Shown here: piece after piece, positions 57,048 to 64,000 of the stretch
How positions within the stretch are numbered: position 1 is the first letter of the stretch
Layout: each line of letters begins with the position of its first letter
NCBI GenBank assembly: GCA_020073305.1
Contig: JAIQFK010000026.1
Location: forward strand, 1-64,000
Origin: Terriglobia bacterium
GTDB taxonomy: Bacteria; Acidobacteriota; Terriglobia; Bryobacterales; Bryobacteraceae
Direction of reading: 5' to 3'
DNA: 64,000 bases
Program-made: the position numbers and the translations under genes
Notes under the pieces: generated by a model
What the model was told of the DNA's origin: nothing
Databases searched by the model: none
What the model saw: the letters and a program-made list of their open reading frames with translations, nothing else

Positions 57048-58882
57048 TGAGTGATCTGGTAGGTCCGGTCCTGCGAGTAGACTTTGCCGTTGGCGTTCAT
57101 TCCGAAAAGGCGGACGTGAAAAACCGCCGGATAATGTTTCGCCATGTTCGCCGGAATCTGAAAAGTGCCTTTTTCACCCGTGCCGATCACACGATAACCT
57201 TGGAGTTCATCGGCGATCTCACCGGTCCAAAGATACATCACGGAACGTGTGGCGTGGGTCTCGCGCGTCAGCTTCACGGCATACGGGGCCGGTGAGCGCA
57301 ACGAAATCGTATCCGCCGACGGTTGCGCCACCTGGAACGGAACCTTGCTGACTTCAACTTCCTGCATGAGAATGCGCCGCGACTCGAACTTGTACGATTT
57401 CAACATTCCCTGTTTGTGGCCCTCACGCGAGATATGCAACACCCAGTCATGCGACCGGTCCGGGGGCTCGCTGGCGAAGCGCTCTGTCTTGACGCCCTTG
57501 AGCGGGACCGTTTCTCCATTGGCCGGATTGAGCCAGACCACGTCGTAACCATGCCTTTCGAGCAGGACCTCGACGGGGCCCGCGGGCTTCTCGACGTAAA
57601 GAATGTACTCGACGTCTTCGAGCGCAGCCGCGCGCCCGCCATCGACATCGAAGAACGGCTCCAGCTCCCAGTGCCGGTTGTCGGCGAAGAACTCGAAGAA
57701 GATTTTCATTTCGGCGGCGCCGGCTTCGTCCACTCCCGCCGCGCACACGTAATCGCCGTCCATGGCGGCGTTCCAAAGCCGGTGCCGGAACGTGTCTCGG
57801 TCGGCAGCCGCCTTCCCGGCAAAGGCCATATTGACGAACGGCGCGGAATAAAGCTGGTGCTCGATCGCTCCCACTTCGTCCGCGGCGGATTCGTGAGTGA
57901 CGTAGTCCATCCAGCCGTCCTCCAGCAAGGACGCCGACGTGGCACGCGTGCCGGTTGAGCGAAGATGCTGATAGGGATCTTCGTTCTTCAGCAGCAGCCC
58001 GATCTCCTTGAGCAAGTCGCGGCCATCCTCATAATCTTCGAAATTCTCCACGCCGCCCCATGTGATGTTCATGCCCGCGTATCGGGCAATCAGGTAGCGC
58101 ACGTAGCGCGCCCGCTGCTCCCAGTCGGGAAACCGTTTACGCAATTGATTCGCGCCGCCCGCGAGCGCCAGGTCCACGGTGATTCCCTTCTGGTTGATGT
58201 AGCGAATACGCTCGTCGAGTTGGCGGAAGTAGCCAGGATCGGGAGCATCCGGGGTGGGAAAGGCCTTGGCGGCGTCTTCACCCGCGCCGAGCGCGTTGCC
58301 GCGAATGTGAGTGAATTTCTGCCCGGCCCGGGCGTCCACGAACTGGTGGAAGGCGCTTTCATCCGTCTGCGCGAGGCGCATCAGGGTGTCGCCCATCCAC
58401 AGGTGGGGCGTGTTGCCGGTGCCTCCGGTATAGGCGAAATGATGAACGTTGGCAACGCGCACGAAACCTGGCGACTCCGACTCGATGGCGGAGAACTGGC
58501 CGATCTTGCCGTTGAAACTCTCGATGTTGCTGGTTACACGGTAATCCCAATCGCCGCCTTCAGTGGGGGTAAAGCGGATCACCATGCGCTGGCCCCCGTC
58601 CCAATAGGCGGGCAGGAGAAACGTTCGATGCCGCGGCGACCGGAACTCAGCCCTCAGTTCGACGGACCGATATGGATTCGCGTGCGCCGCGAAGTCCGCC
58701 TGGCTTAGCTCGAAAACGATCTCGCAGGGCGAGAAAGCCGGGGTCGAGGGGCACACGGTTTGTGCTTTTGCTGCGCACGCCAGTAAAAATGAAGCCGCGA
58801 ACAAACACGAATGAATGCGAATAAAACTCGGGTATTGGATTCGCGTGTATTCGCGTGCATTCGCGGCCCAATCAACACCCAT
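57044..58882 (-). CDS. Secreted DUF5060/DUF4038-type glycoside-hydrolase-like protein
   Basis: A 612-residue exported protein. Mature residues about 42-110 (ELSQADFAAHANPYRSVELRAEFRSPRHRTFLLPAYWDGGQRMVIRFTPTEGGDWDYRV) form the DUF5060 beta domain, and the centre (about 130-400) a TIM-barrel DUF4038-like hydrolase (HHFAYTGGTGNTPHLWMGDTLMRLAQ, FTHIRGNALG, YLIARYAGMNITWGGVENFEDYEDGRDLL). A C-terminal beta domain follows. The start at 58882 gives a long N-terminal region, of which residues about 6-30 are encoded by a palindromic repeat. Substrate unknown; related barrels cleave pectin side chains. Overlaps tsaB by four bases. Confidence 0.85.
   Translation of the reverse strand: MGVDWAANAREYTRIQYPSFIRIHSCLFAASFLLACAAKAQTVCPSTPAFSPCEIVFELSQADFAAHANPYRSVELRAEFRSPRHRTFLLPAYWDGGQRMVIRFTPTEGGDWDYRVTSNIESFNGKIGQFSAIESESPGFVRVANVHHFAYTGGTGNTPHLWMGDTLMRLAQTDESAFHQFVDARAGQKFTHIRGNALGAGEDAAKAFPTPDAPDPGYFRQLDERIRYINQKGITVDLALAGGANQLRKRFPDWEQRARYVRYLIARYAGMNITWGGVENFEDYEDGRDLLKEIGLLLKNEDPYQHLRSTGTRATSASLLEDGWMDYVTHESAADEVGAIEHQLYSAPFVNMAFAGKAAADRDTFRHRLWNAAMDGDYVCAAGVDEAGAAEMKIFFEFFADNRHWELEPFFDVDGGRAAALEDVEYILYVEKPAGPVEVLLERHGYDVVWLNPANGETVPLKGVKTERFASEPPDRSHDWVLHISREGHKQGMLKSYKFESRRILMQEVEVSKVPFQVAQPSADTISLRSPAPYAVKLTRETHATRSVMYLWTGEIADELQGYRVIGTGEKGTFQIPANMAKHYPAVFHVRLFGMNANGKVYSQDRTYQITQ
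58794..58867. repeat. Palindromic repeat family 2, full-length copy inside a signal peptide region
   Basis: Two 29-base arms, 58794-58822 and 58839-58867, are imperfect inverted repeats around a 16-base loop. Each arm carries ten-base ATTCGCG-type units ending in GCGGC. The element lies in the 5' end of the hydrolase gene and, on the minus strand, encodes the residues between the start codon and the hydrophobic core of the signal peptide (FIRIHSCLFAASF is encoded largely by the distal arm). Confidence 0.7.
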
Positions 58883-58913
58883 CCTAATAGTGTAAACTCA
58901 ACCCTTTCGGCCT

Positions 58914-59921
58914 ATGGCGCAAAAGAAGATCGGTGTGGTGCTGTTTCAGCTCGGTGGACCGGACTCGCTCGATGCGATCGAGCCGTTTCTTTACAACCTT
59001 TTCTGTGATCCGGATATCATCGACTTTCCCTTCGCCAGGATTGCGCGACAGCCGCTCGCCAAGCTCATTTCAATGAGCCGCGCCCGGCACGTGGCACACC
59101 ATTACGCCGAAATCGGGGGAAGATCGCCGATTCGCGAATTCACGCGGCGCCAGGCGGAAGCGCTCGAGTTGGAGCTGCGCCGCGAATTCGACGCGCGGGT
59201 GGTGGTGGCGATGCGCTACTGGCATCCGTTCACCGAGGAAGCTATTGAAGAGCTGGCAGCCCACGCACCCGAAACCGTCGTCCTGCTGCCGTTGTACCCG
59301 CAGTACTCCAAAACCACCACCGGCAGCAGCATCAACGAATGGCGCCGGCGCTTCCAACCCAACGGATGGAATCCTTGCGTGCACGTTCTTGCGGAGTTCT
59401 ACCAGGAAGCGGCGTATCTCGACGCGGTAACCGCTGCCATCGACGCGTCGCTTAGTGATTTCGAGAATCCGGCGGAGGTCGACATGGTTTTCAGCGCGCA
59501 CAGCGTCCCGACCGCCGTTATTGACCACGGGGACCCGTATCAGCGGCAGATCGAGCGCACGGTCGAACTGGTTTGGGGGCGCGGCCACTGGCCGGCGCGC
59601 CGCCACCTCTGTTATCAAAGCAAGGTCGGCGCCTCGAAATGGCTGCGCCCTTCAATGCATGAGACCCTGAAGAGCCTCGCCGCGGCGGGATCCCGGAACG
59701 TCCTGGTGGTGCCGATTTCTTTCGTGTCAGATCACGTCGAGACGCTTTACGAGATCGATATCGAACATCGCGAGCAGGCACGCAGCCTCGGCATTGAGAA
59801 TTACCGCATGATGCCCGGTCTGAACACTGCGCCTGAGTTCATCGCGGCGCTGGCGGGGCTGGTACGAAGGCGGGTTGGAGCGCCGCAACTTCTTTCCACC
59901 GCAGCGGGAGGCCTCCCGTAG
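58914..59921 (+). CDS. hemH: Ferrochelatase
   Basis: A 335-residue enzyme inserting Fe2+ into a porphyrin in heme synthesis. The start KKIGVVLFQLGGPDSLDAIEPFLYNLFCDPDII is conserved, as are VAMRYWHPFTEEAIEEL, LPLYPQYSKTTTGSS, the catalytic-His motif VFSAHSVP and PISFVSDHVETLYEIDIEHRE. Whether it uses protoporphyrin or coproporphyrin (the Gram-positive type) cannot be settled by eye. Followed by a lipoprotein gene, a geranylgeranyl-reductase-like gene and hemL, all in the same direction. Cytoplasmic or membrane-associated. Confidence 0.95.
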   Translation: MAQKKIGVVLFQLGGPDSLDAIEPFLYNLFCDPDIIDFPFARIARQPLAKLISMSRARHVAHHYAEIGGRSPIREFTRRQAEALELELRREFDARVVVAMRYWHPFTEEAIEELAAHAPETVVLLPLYPQYSKTTTGSSINEWRRRFQPNGWNPCVHVLAEFYQEAAYLDAVTAAIDASLSDFENPAEVDMVFSAHSVPTAVIDHGDPYQRQIERTVELVWGRGHWPARRHLCYQSKVGASKWLRPSMHETLKSLAAAGSRNVLVVPISFVSDHVETLYEIDIEHREQARSLGIENYRMMPGLNTAPEFIAALAGLVRRRVGAPQLLSTAAGGLP

Positions 59922-59969
59922 CCGTCGCGGCAAGACAAGAACGCAGCGTTTCCGCGCAAGTATAATCGA

Positions 59970-60395
59970 ATGGTGAAACGATTCCGGGCCTTATTGGCCA
60001 TGATTCTCGTATTGGGCGCGATGACTGCGTGCAAGCGCGGCGCCGGCAGCCAGGAAGAAGCCATCCGGCAAGGCGTGATCGACTACCTCTCCAAGCGTTC
60101 CAACCTGAATATGTCCGGAATGAACGTGGTGGTCACTTCGGTGATCTTCAGGCAGGACGAAGCCGACGCCGTGGTTGCCATTACGGCCAAGGGAGGCGCC
60201 GCGGGACAGGGGATGTCGATGCGGTATACGCTCGAGCGCCACGGCGAACAATGGGTGGTGAAGAACAAAGCCGAAGCCGGGGGGAGCCCGCATAGCGCCG
60301 GCGGCGCAAACCCGCACGGCGGAGCCGCGCCCGAGATGGGAGGAGCCTTGCCGCCGGGACATCCATCCGTCGACAGCACAAAACCCAAGCCATGA
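59970..60395 (+). CDS. Small lipoprotein of unknown function
   Basis: A 141-residue protein. The N-terminus has a lipoprotein signal: basic start (VKRFR), hydrophobic core and lipobox MTAC with Cys21. A compact domain follows (EEAIRQGVIDYLSKRSNLNMSGMNVVVTSVIFRQDEADAVVAITAKG...WVVKNKAEAGG), shaped like a small NTF2-type or pilus-assembly-like unit, then a Gly/Pro/His-rich tail. No catalytic motif. Its stop overlaps the next start by four bases (ATGA). It sits between two tetrapyrrole-related genes but no connection is shown. Confidence 0.72.
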   Translation: MVKRFRALLAMILVLGAMTACKRGAGSQEEAIRQGVIDYLSKRSNLNMSGMNVVVTSVIFRQDEADAVVAITAKGGAAGQGMSMRYTLERHGEQWVVKNKAEAGGSPHSAGGANPHGGAAPEMGGALPPGHPSVDSTKPKP

Positions 60396-61567
60396 AACGT
60401 GTCGCCATCTTAGGCGGTGGACCGGCGGGCGCGTTTGCCGCCGAACAACTGAGCGCGGCCGGTCTCGAGACGGTCGTCTTTGACGAAAAACTCGCGTGGG
60501 AGAAGCCGTGCGGCGGCGGTCTTACGTACAAGGCGTATCATCAATATCCCTTCCTGATCAACAACAGCACGCCGAAGAAGCTGATCGAAGAGACCGTGCT
60601 GGCTGCGCCCCGGGCCGGAGCCGTAACTTTGCAGTTGCGCAATCCCATCCTGATTTATTCACGCTTCGATCTGAATCGAATGCTGCTCGAGCGCGCCGAG
60701 CGCGCCGGCGCACGAATTGAGAAGGCCCGCGTGACCGAGATGACGCGGGCCGGAGGCGGCTGGCAGCTCAAAACAAAATCCGGCGCTCTGGATGCCGACT
60801 TCTGCATCGTAGCTACGGGCGCGCGCAATCCGCTGCGTCAGGTGGGCACCGAGTTGGGTCCGCGAGACACCATGGCCGCCCTGGGTTACTATGTGCCCGG
60901 CGAAAGTGAGCGGATCGATATTCAGTTCCTGCCGGAGCTGGAGGGCTATATTTGGGTCTTTCCCCGCTGCGGCCATCTCTCGGTGGGCATCTGCGGCAAG
61001 GGCGTGCCTGCCGGTGTACTGCGCAAGTGGCTGGAAGATTACATGGTGGAAAAGGGCATGTCCTGGAAGAACGCCTCGTTCTACAGTCACGTGCTTCCCT
61101 CGCTCGAAACGCCTTCCTGGAAACGAAACCGCGTGGCGGGCGATGGGTGGATGGCAGTGGGCGACGCCGCCGGCCTCGTGGATCCCATCACCGGCGAAGG
61201 CCTTTACTATGCGATCCGATCCGCGGACCTGGCGGCCAAGGCCCTGCTTTCGGAAATCACCGGTCTCGCCGGCCAGGCCTATCGCCGCATGCTGCGGCGC
61301 GATTTTACCGCGGATCTCGAATTCGGCTCACGGCTGGCCAAGCGCATCTTCTTCGGGCGGTTCCTGTTCGGAAGCGTGCCGGCGCGTATGGTGCAATTCA
61401 CGCGCAGCAGCCCGAAGTTTGCGGGAATTGTGCAGGATCTTTTCGCGGGAACTCAGCCTTACCTCGGCTTGAAGCACCGTCTGATGGAAAATCTGAACGG
61501 CAGCCTGCTCGAAATCGCCATGAACGTGAGCCTGCATCGGCTCGTGCCGGGCCGGGTCCGCGCATGA
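60392..61567 (+). CDS. Geranylgeranyl-reductase-family FAD protein
   Basis: A 391-residue flavoprotein. [30 protein letters not shown] (about 4-33) binds [23 protein letters not shown] is the CGGG signature of geranylgeranyl reductases and related enzymes. [26 protein letters not shown] is the second FAD motif. The family reduces isoprenoid side chains (chlorophyll phytyl tails, archaeal lipids, menaquinone) but also includes halogenase-like and unassigned members. It lies between a lipoprotein gene and hemL and overlaps hemL by four bases. A menaquinone or other isoprenoid target is inferred, not shown. Confidence 0.87.
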   Translation: MKRVAILGGGPAGAFAAEQLSAAGLETVVFDEKLAWEKPCGGGLTYKAYHQYPFLINNSTPKKLIEETVLAAPRAGAVTLQLRNPILIYSRFDLNRMLLERAERAGARIEKARVTEMTRAGGGWQLKTKSGALDADFCIVATGARNPLRQVGTELGPRDTMAALGYYVPGESERIDIQFLPELEGYIWVFPRCGHLSVGICGKGVPAGVLRKWLEDYMVEKGMSWKNASFYSHVLPSLETPSWKRNRVAGDGWMAVGDAAGLVDPITGEGLYYAIRSADLAAKALLSEITGLAGQAYRRMLRRDFTADLEFGSRLAKRIFFGRFLFGSVPARMVQFTRSSPKFAGIVQDLFAGTQPYLGLKHRLMENLNGSLLEIAMNVSLHRLVPGRVRA

Positions 61568-62826
61568 CGCGCGCCAACTCCGAAAAAATCTTTTCCAAAG
61601 CGCAAAAGCTGATCCCAGGTGGCGTCAACTCGCCCGTGCGGGCGTTTCGCAGCGTGGGCGGGTCGCCCCTGTTCATCGCGCGCGGCGAGGGCTCCCGCAT
61701 ATTTGACGTCGACGGCAATCAGTACATCGATTATGTGGGCTCCTGGGGACCGCTGCTGCTCGGTCACCGGCATCCGGCGATCATCGAGGCTTTGCGGGAG
61801 ACGCTTGAGACCGGAACCAGTTTCGGCGCGCCCACCACCCGCGAAGTCGAGATGGCCGAGGCCATTTCGAGCGCCGTGCCTTCCATCGAAATGGTGCGCC
61901 TGGTGAACTCGGGCACAGAAGCGACCATGTCCGCCCTCCGTGTGGCGCGCGGTTTCACCGGGCGTGACCTCATTGTGAAGTTCGAAGGCTGCTATCACGG
62001 GCACGTGGATTCCTTGCTGGTGAAGGCTGGCTCCGGCGTGGCGACCCTTGGGCTGCCAGACTCGCCCGGCGTTCCCAAGAGCTTTAGCGACACCACCCTC
62101 GCGCTGCCGTTCAACTCCACGGATGCGCTCGAACAGGCTTTTCGCCAGCGCGGCGATCAGATCGCCGCCGTGATTGTCGAACCGGTGGTGGGCAACATGG
62201 GCTGCGTGCCGCCCGCGCCCGGCTTTCTCCAGATGCTGCGCGACATTACCGCCCGCCACGGATCGCTGCTGATCCTCGATGAAGTGATGACCGGTTTCCG
62301 CGTCGCCTTCGGCGGTGCGCAACAGCTCTACGGAATACGCCCGGACCTGACGACGCTGGGAAAGGTGATCGGCGGCGGCCTTCCCATCGGCGCCTACGGC
62401 GGGCGTGCGGACATCATGAACCGCGTGGCGCCGGCCGGACCGATCTACCAGGCGGGCACCCTTTCCGGCAACCCGCTGGCGGTTGCCGCCGGGCTCGCCA
62501 TGCTGCTTTATCTCAAATCACATCCACAGATCTACGCGCAGCTCGAAGCCCGGTCCGCCGCCCTTTGCGCAGCAGCGCCGCGTGGGACCACGGTGAATCG
62601 CGTCGGATCAATGTTCACCATTTTCTTCACCGATCAGCCAGTGACGGATTGGGAATCCGCGAAGAAATCCGACACGGCGCGATTCGCGGACTTCCACCGG
62701 ACCATGCTGGACGCTGGAATCTACCTTCCGCCTTCGCAGTTCGAGGCCGCGTTCGTTTCCGCCGCACACTCCGAGGAAGACATCCGCACCACCGCCCGGT
62801 GCTTCCAGGGATTCTCAGCAAGTTAA
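61564..62826 (+). CDS. hemL: Glutamate-1-semialdehyde 2,1-aminomutase
   Basis: A 420-residue PLP enzyme making 5-aminolevulinate in the C5 tetrapyrrole pathway. [24 protein letters not shown] is the characteristic start, then [67 protein letters not shown] and the PLP lysine Lys267 in [32 protein letters not shown] is also conserved. The length matches the family. The ATG at 61564 overlaps the upstream stop by four bases; longer in-frame readings are shadows of that gene. Confidence 0.97.
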   Translation: MTRANSEKIFSKAQKLIPGGVNSPVRAFRSVGGSPLFIARGEGSRIFDVDGNQYIDYVGSWGPLLLGHRHPAIIEALRETLETGTSFGAPTTREVEMAEAISSAVPSIEMVRLVNSGTEATMSALRVARGFTGRDLIVKFEGCYHGHVDSLLVKAGSGVATLGLPDSPGVPKSFSDTTLALPFNSTDALEQAFRQRGDQIAAVIVEPVVGNMGCVPPAPGFLQMLRDITARHGSLLILDEVMTGFRVAFGGAQQLYGIRPDLTTLGKVIGGGLPIGAYGGRADIMNRVAPAGPIYQAGTLSGNPLAVAAGLAMLLYLKSHPQIYAQLEARSAALCAAAPRGTTVNRVGSMFTIFFTDQPVTDWESAKKSDTARFADFHRTMLDAGIYLPPSQFEAAFVSAAHSEEDIRTTARCFQGFSAS

Positions 62827-62874
62827 CCAAAGAATACTGGCCCTGCTTCAGCGCCGCAAGAAACAATAGGAGGC

Positions 62875-63183
62875 ATGTGGTTTCTGAAGCAGCGGCCGTC
62901 CATCAGCGTTTTTGTCTTCCTGCAAGTACTCGACATTCTCACCACCCTGATTGGACTGCGGCTGGGCGCCGGTGAGGCCAGCGCTTTTATCGGCAGTTTG
63001 ATGCATCTCGGGGTCGTCCCCGCGCTGATGATCTCCAAAATAATCGCGGTACTCCTTATGCTGCTGGCTCTCAAACGAGGGCGGCCACGGATTGTAGTAA
63101 TGGCAAATCTCTGGTTTGCGGGAGTCGTAACCTGGAACCTGGCGCTGATCTTTTCGCAGGCGTGGCGAAACGGGGTCGCGTAG
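62875..63183 (+). CDS. Small membrane protein (DUF5658-like)
   Basis: A 102-residue integral membrane protein with three hydrophobic segments: VFVFLQVLDILTTLIGLRLGAGEAS (about 12-36), GVVPALMISKIIAVLLMLLAL (about 45-67) and IVVMANLWFAGVVTWNLALIF (about 73-94). The conserved F-Q-x-LD-x-LTT opening resembles DUF5658. Function unknown. It lies 48 bases after hemL and may be in the same transcript. It converges with larE, the two stop codons being adjacent. Confidence 0.72.
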   Translation: MWFLKQRPSISVFVFLQVLDILTTLIGLRLGAGEASAFIGSLMHLGVVPALMISKIIAVLLMLLALKRGRPRIVVMANLWFAGVVTWNLALIFSQAWRNGVA

Positions 63184-64000
63184 CTACTTCAAATTCAAGA
63201 CTTCGTTGAGCGAACCCTGCCGGTAGCCCTCGAGATCCAGCGTCACGTACTTGAATCCAAGTTTCTTGAAAATCTGCGTGAAGTGGGCCGCCATCTCCGG
63301 CGTGAGCGCCTGCGCAAGCTCGTCTTTCGCGATCTCCAGCCGCACCAGCTCTCCGTGAAACCGGACGCGGAACTGCCGGAATCCGAGAGCTTTGATCTCC
63401 TCTTCACCCTGCTCCACGGTCTTGATGTTCTCGATCGTGACCGGCGTGCCGTATGGAATGCGTGAACTCAAGCACGCCGCCGCCGGACGGTCCCAGGTGG
63501 GCAGCCCCGCCATGCGCGACAACTCGCGGATTTCGGCCTTGCTTAAGCCGGCGTCCGCCAGCGGCGATTTCACTTGATGGATCTTGGCCGCATTTTGCCC
63601 GGGCCGGTAGTCCCCCAGGTCGTCCTGATTCACCCCGTAGATGATGTTGGGGATGCCGCGCGCGCGCCCGACTTCTTCCAGCTCCGTGAACAACTCATCC
63701 TTGCAATGAAAGCAGCGGTTCGGGTCGTTCTTGACGTAATCGGGATTCTCGAACTCGTACGTCTCGATGTACTCGTGCGCGATCCCGAACTGATGTACGA
63801 AGTCTTCGGCGTCGCGCTTGTGGGATTCGGGAATCGAAGCAGAGTCGGCGGTGATCGCGATGGCGTTCGCGCCCAGCATCTGCTGCGCGGCCCAGGCCAG
63901 ATACGCCGAATCGGTCCCGCCCGAATAGGCGACGATCACGCGTCCCATTTCACGCAAGATGGAAAACAGCTTTTCCTGCTTGGCCGCCAGCGCAGCCGCG
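63184..64000 (-). CDS. larE: ATP-dependent sacrificial sulfur transferase LarE, start outside window
   Basis: A PP-loop ATPase that makes the nickel-pincer nucleotide cofactor of lactate racemase and related enzymes. About 271 residues are visible; the frame stays open to the right edge (AAALAAKQEKLFSILREMG...), so only a few codons are missing. VIVAYSGGTDSAYLAWAA is the PP-loop. NRCFHCKDEL and AAACLSSRIPYGTP supply three cysteines; LarE types differ in whether a single cysteine is sacrificed or an iron-sulfur cluster is held by three, and this protein has the three-cysteine pattern. LarB and LarC genes are not visible. Confidence 0.92.
   Translation of the reverse strand, partial: AAALAAKQEKLFSILREMGRVIVAYSGGTDSAYLAWAAQQMLGANAIAITADSASIPESHKRDAEDFVHQFGIAHEYIETYEFENPDYVKNDPNRCFHCKDELFTELEEVGRARGIPNIIYGVNQDDLGDYRPGQNAAKIHQVKSPLADAGLSKAEIRELSRMAGLPTWDRPAAACLSSRIPYGTPVTIENIKTVEQGEEEIKALGFRQFRVRFHGELVRLEIAKDELAQALTPEMAAHFTQIFKKLGFKYVTLDLEGYRQGSLNEVLNLK

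Noticed and set aside
60952-61563. In-frame 204-codon extension upstream of hemL
   Set aside because: It overlaps the geranylgeranyl-reductase-like gene in another frame and is Arg/Pro-rich nonsense; the ATG at 61564 gives the conserved hemL N-terminus.
63946-63957. Start of larE at 63957 (reading MREMGR)
   Set aside because: The frame continues upstream with KQEKLFSIL, typical of LarE N-termini; the 63957 codon is an internal TTG.

Overview
The window looks like a chromosome segment from a member of the Acidobacteriota, probably near the Bryobacterales/Solibacter group. This is inferred from gene content; no marker gene was compared. The DNA is GC-rich throughout. Pointers are a roughly 900-residue orphan FtsX/MacB-type permease with an N-terminal prefix domain paired with a PadR regulator, a second PadR paired with a small membrane protein, an acidobacterial-type VWA protein, and many secreted carbohydrate-active or beta-propeller proteins (GH16, GH172/DUF2961, DUF5060/DUF4038, PQQ-type propellers, tricorn-like protease, matrixin). 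Short dispersed palindromic repeats are also present.

Layout. 1-530: the end of an IS3-type element (terminus near 228) next to a possible broken gene. 530-3340: leftward genes for a VOC protein, a GH16 glucanase, a small ribbon-helix-helix-like protein and a sulfatase-like hydrolase. 3420-8880: rightward genes for a zinc-ribbon-like protein, a ParB-like protein, a two-domain VOC protein, and a sugar-isomerase / Gfo-Idh-MocA / PmoA-like trio. 8880-14420: beta-propeller protein, CehA/McbA metallohydrolase, ceramidase-like hydrolase, PhzF, VWA protein. 14450-18560: coiled-coil membrane protein, then PadR plus the orphan permease. 18600-25180: FAH-family hydrolase, four-helix membrane protein, ECF sigma factor with zinc anti-sigma factor, caspase-TPR protein, thrS. 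25190-34480: secreted and hypothetical proteins, alpha/beta hydrolase, galT, two small proteins, patatin. 34560-38330: conserved hypothetical, HlyD/MacA-like adaptor, Nramp-UspA fusion transporter. 38460-46770: PQQ propellers, tricorn-like protease, second PadR locus. 46870-51390: a four-gene operon (HemW-like radical SAM, chorismate-lyase-like, flavin halogenase-like, phenylacetate-CoA-ligase-like). 51540-58890: matrixin, GH172-like protein, cupin, tsaB and a DUF5060/DUF4038 hydrolase. 58910-64000: hemH, lipoprotein, geranylgeranyl-reductase-like flavoprotein, hemL, small membrane protein and a larE gene running off the right edge.

How the genes fit together. The dominant theme is extracellular or periplasmic breakdown of polymers and sugars, set among ordinary housekeeping genes (thrS, tsaB, hemH, hemL, galT, larE). 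The best candidate for an undescribed system is the 46.9-51.4 kb operon. Its members suggest that an aromatic acid derived from chorismate is activated as a CoA thioester and modified by a flavin enzyme and a radical SAM enzyme. Other notable signals are three promoters whose geometry implies leaderless or nearly leaderless mRNAs, palindromic operators built into promoter spacers (Nramp and both PadR loci), and three families of palindromic repeats, two of which contribute codons to neighbouring genes. No tRNA, rRNA, CRISPR array, prophage or replication origin was recognised.
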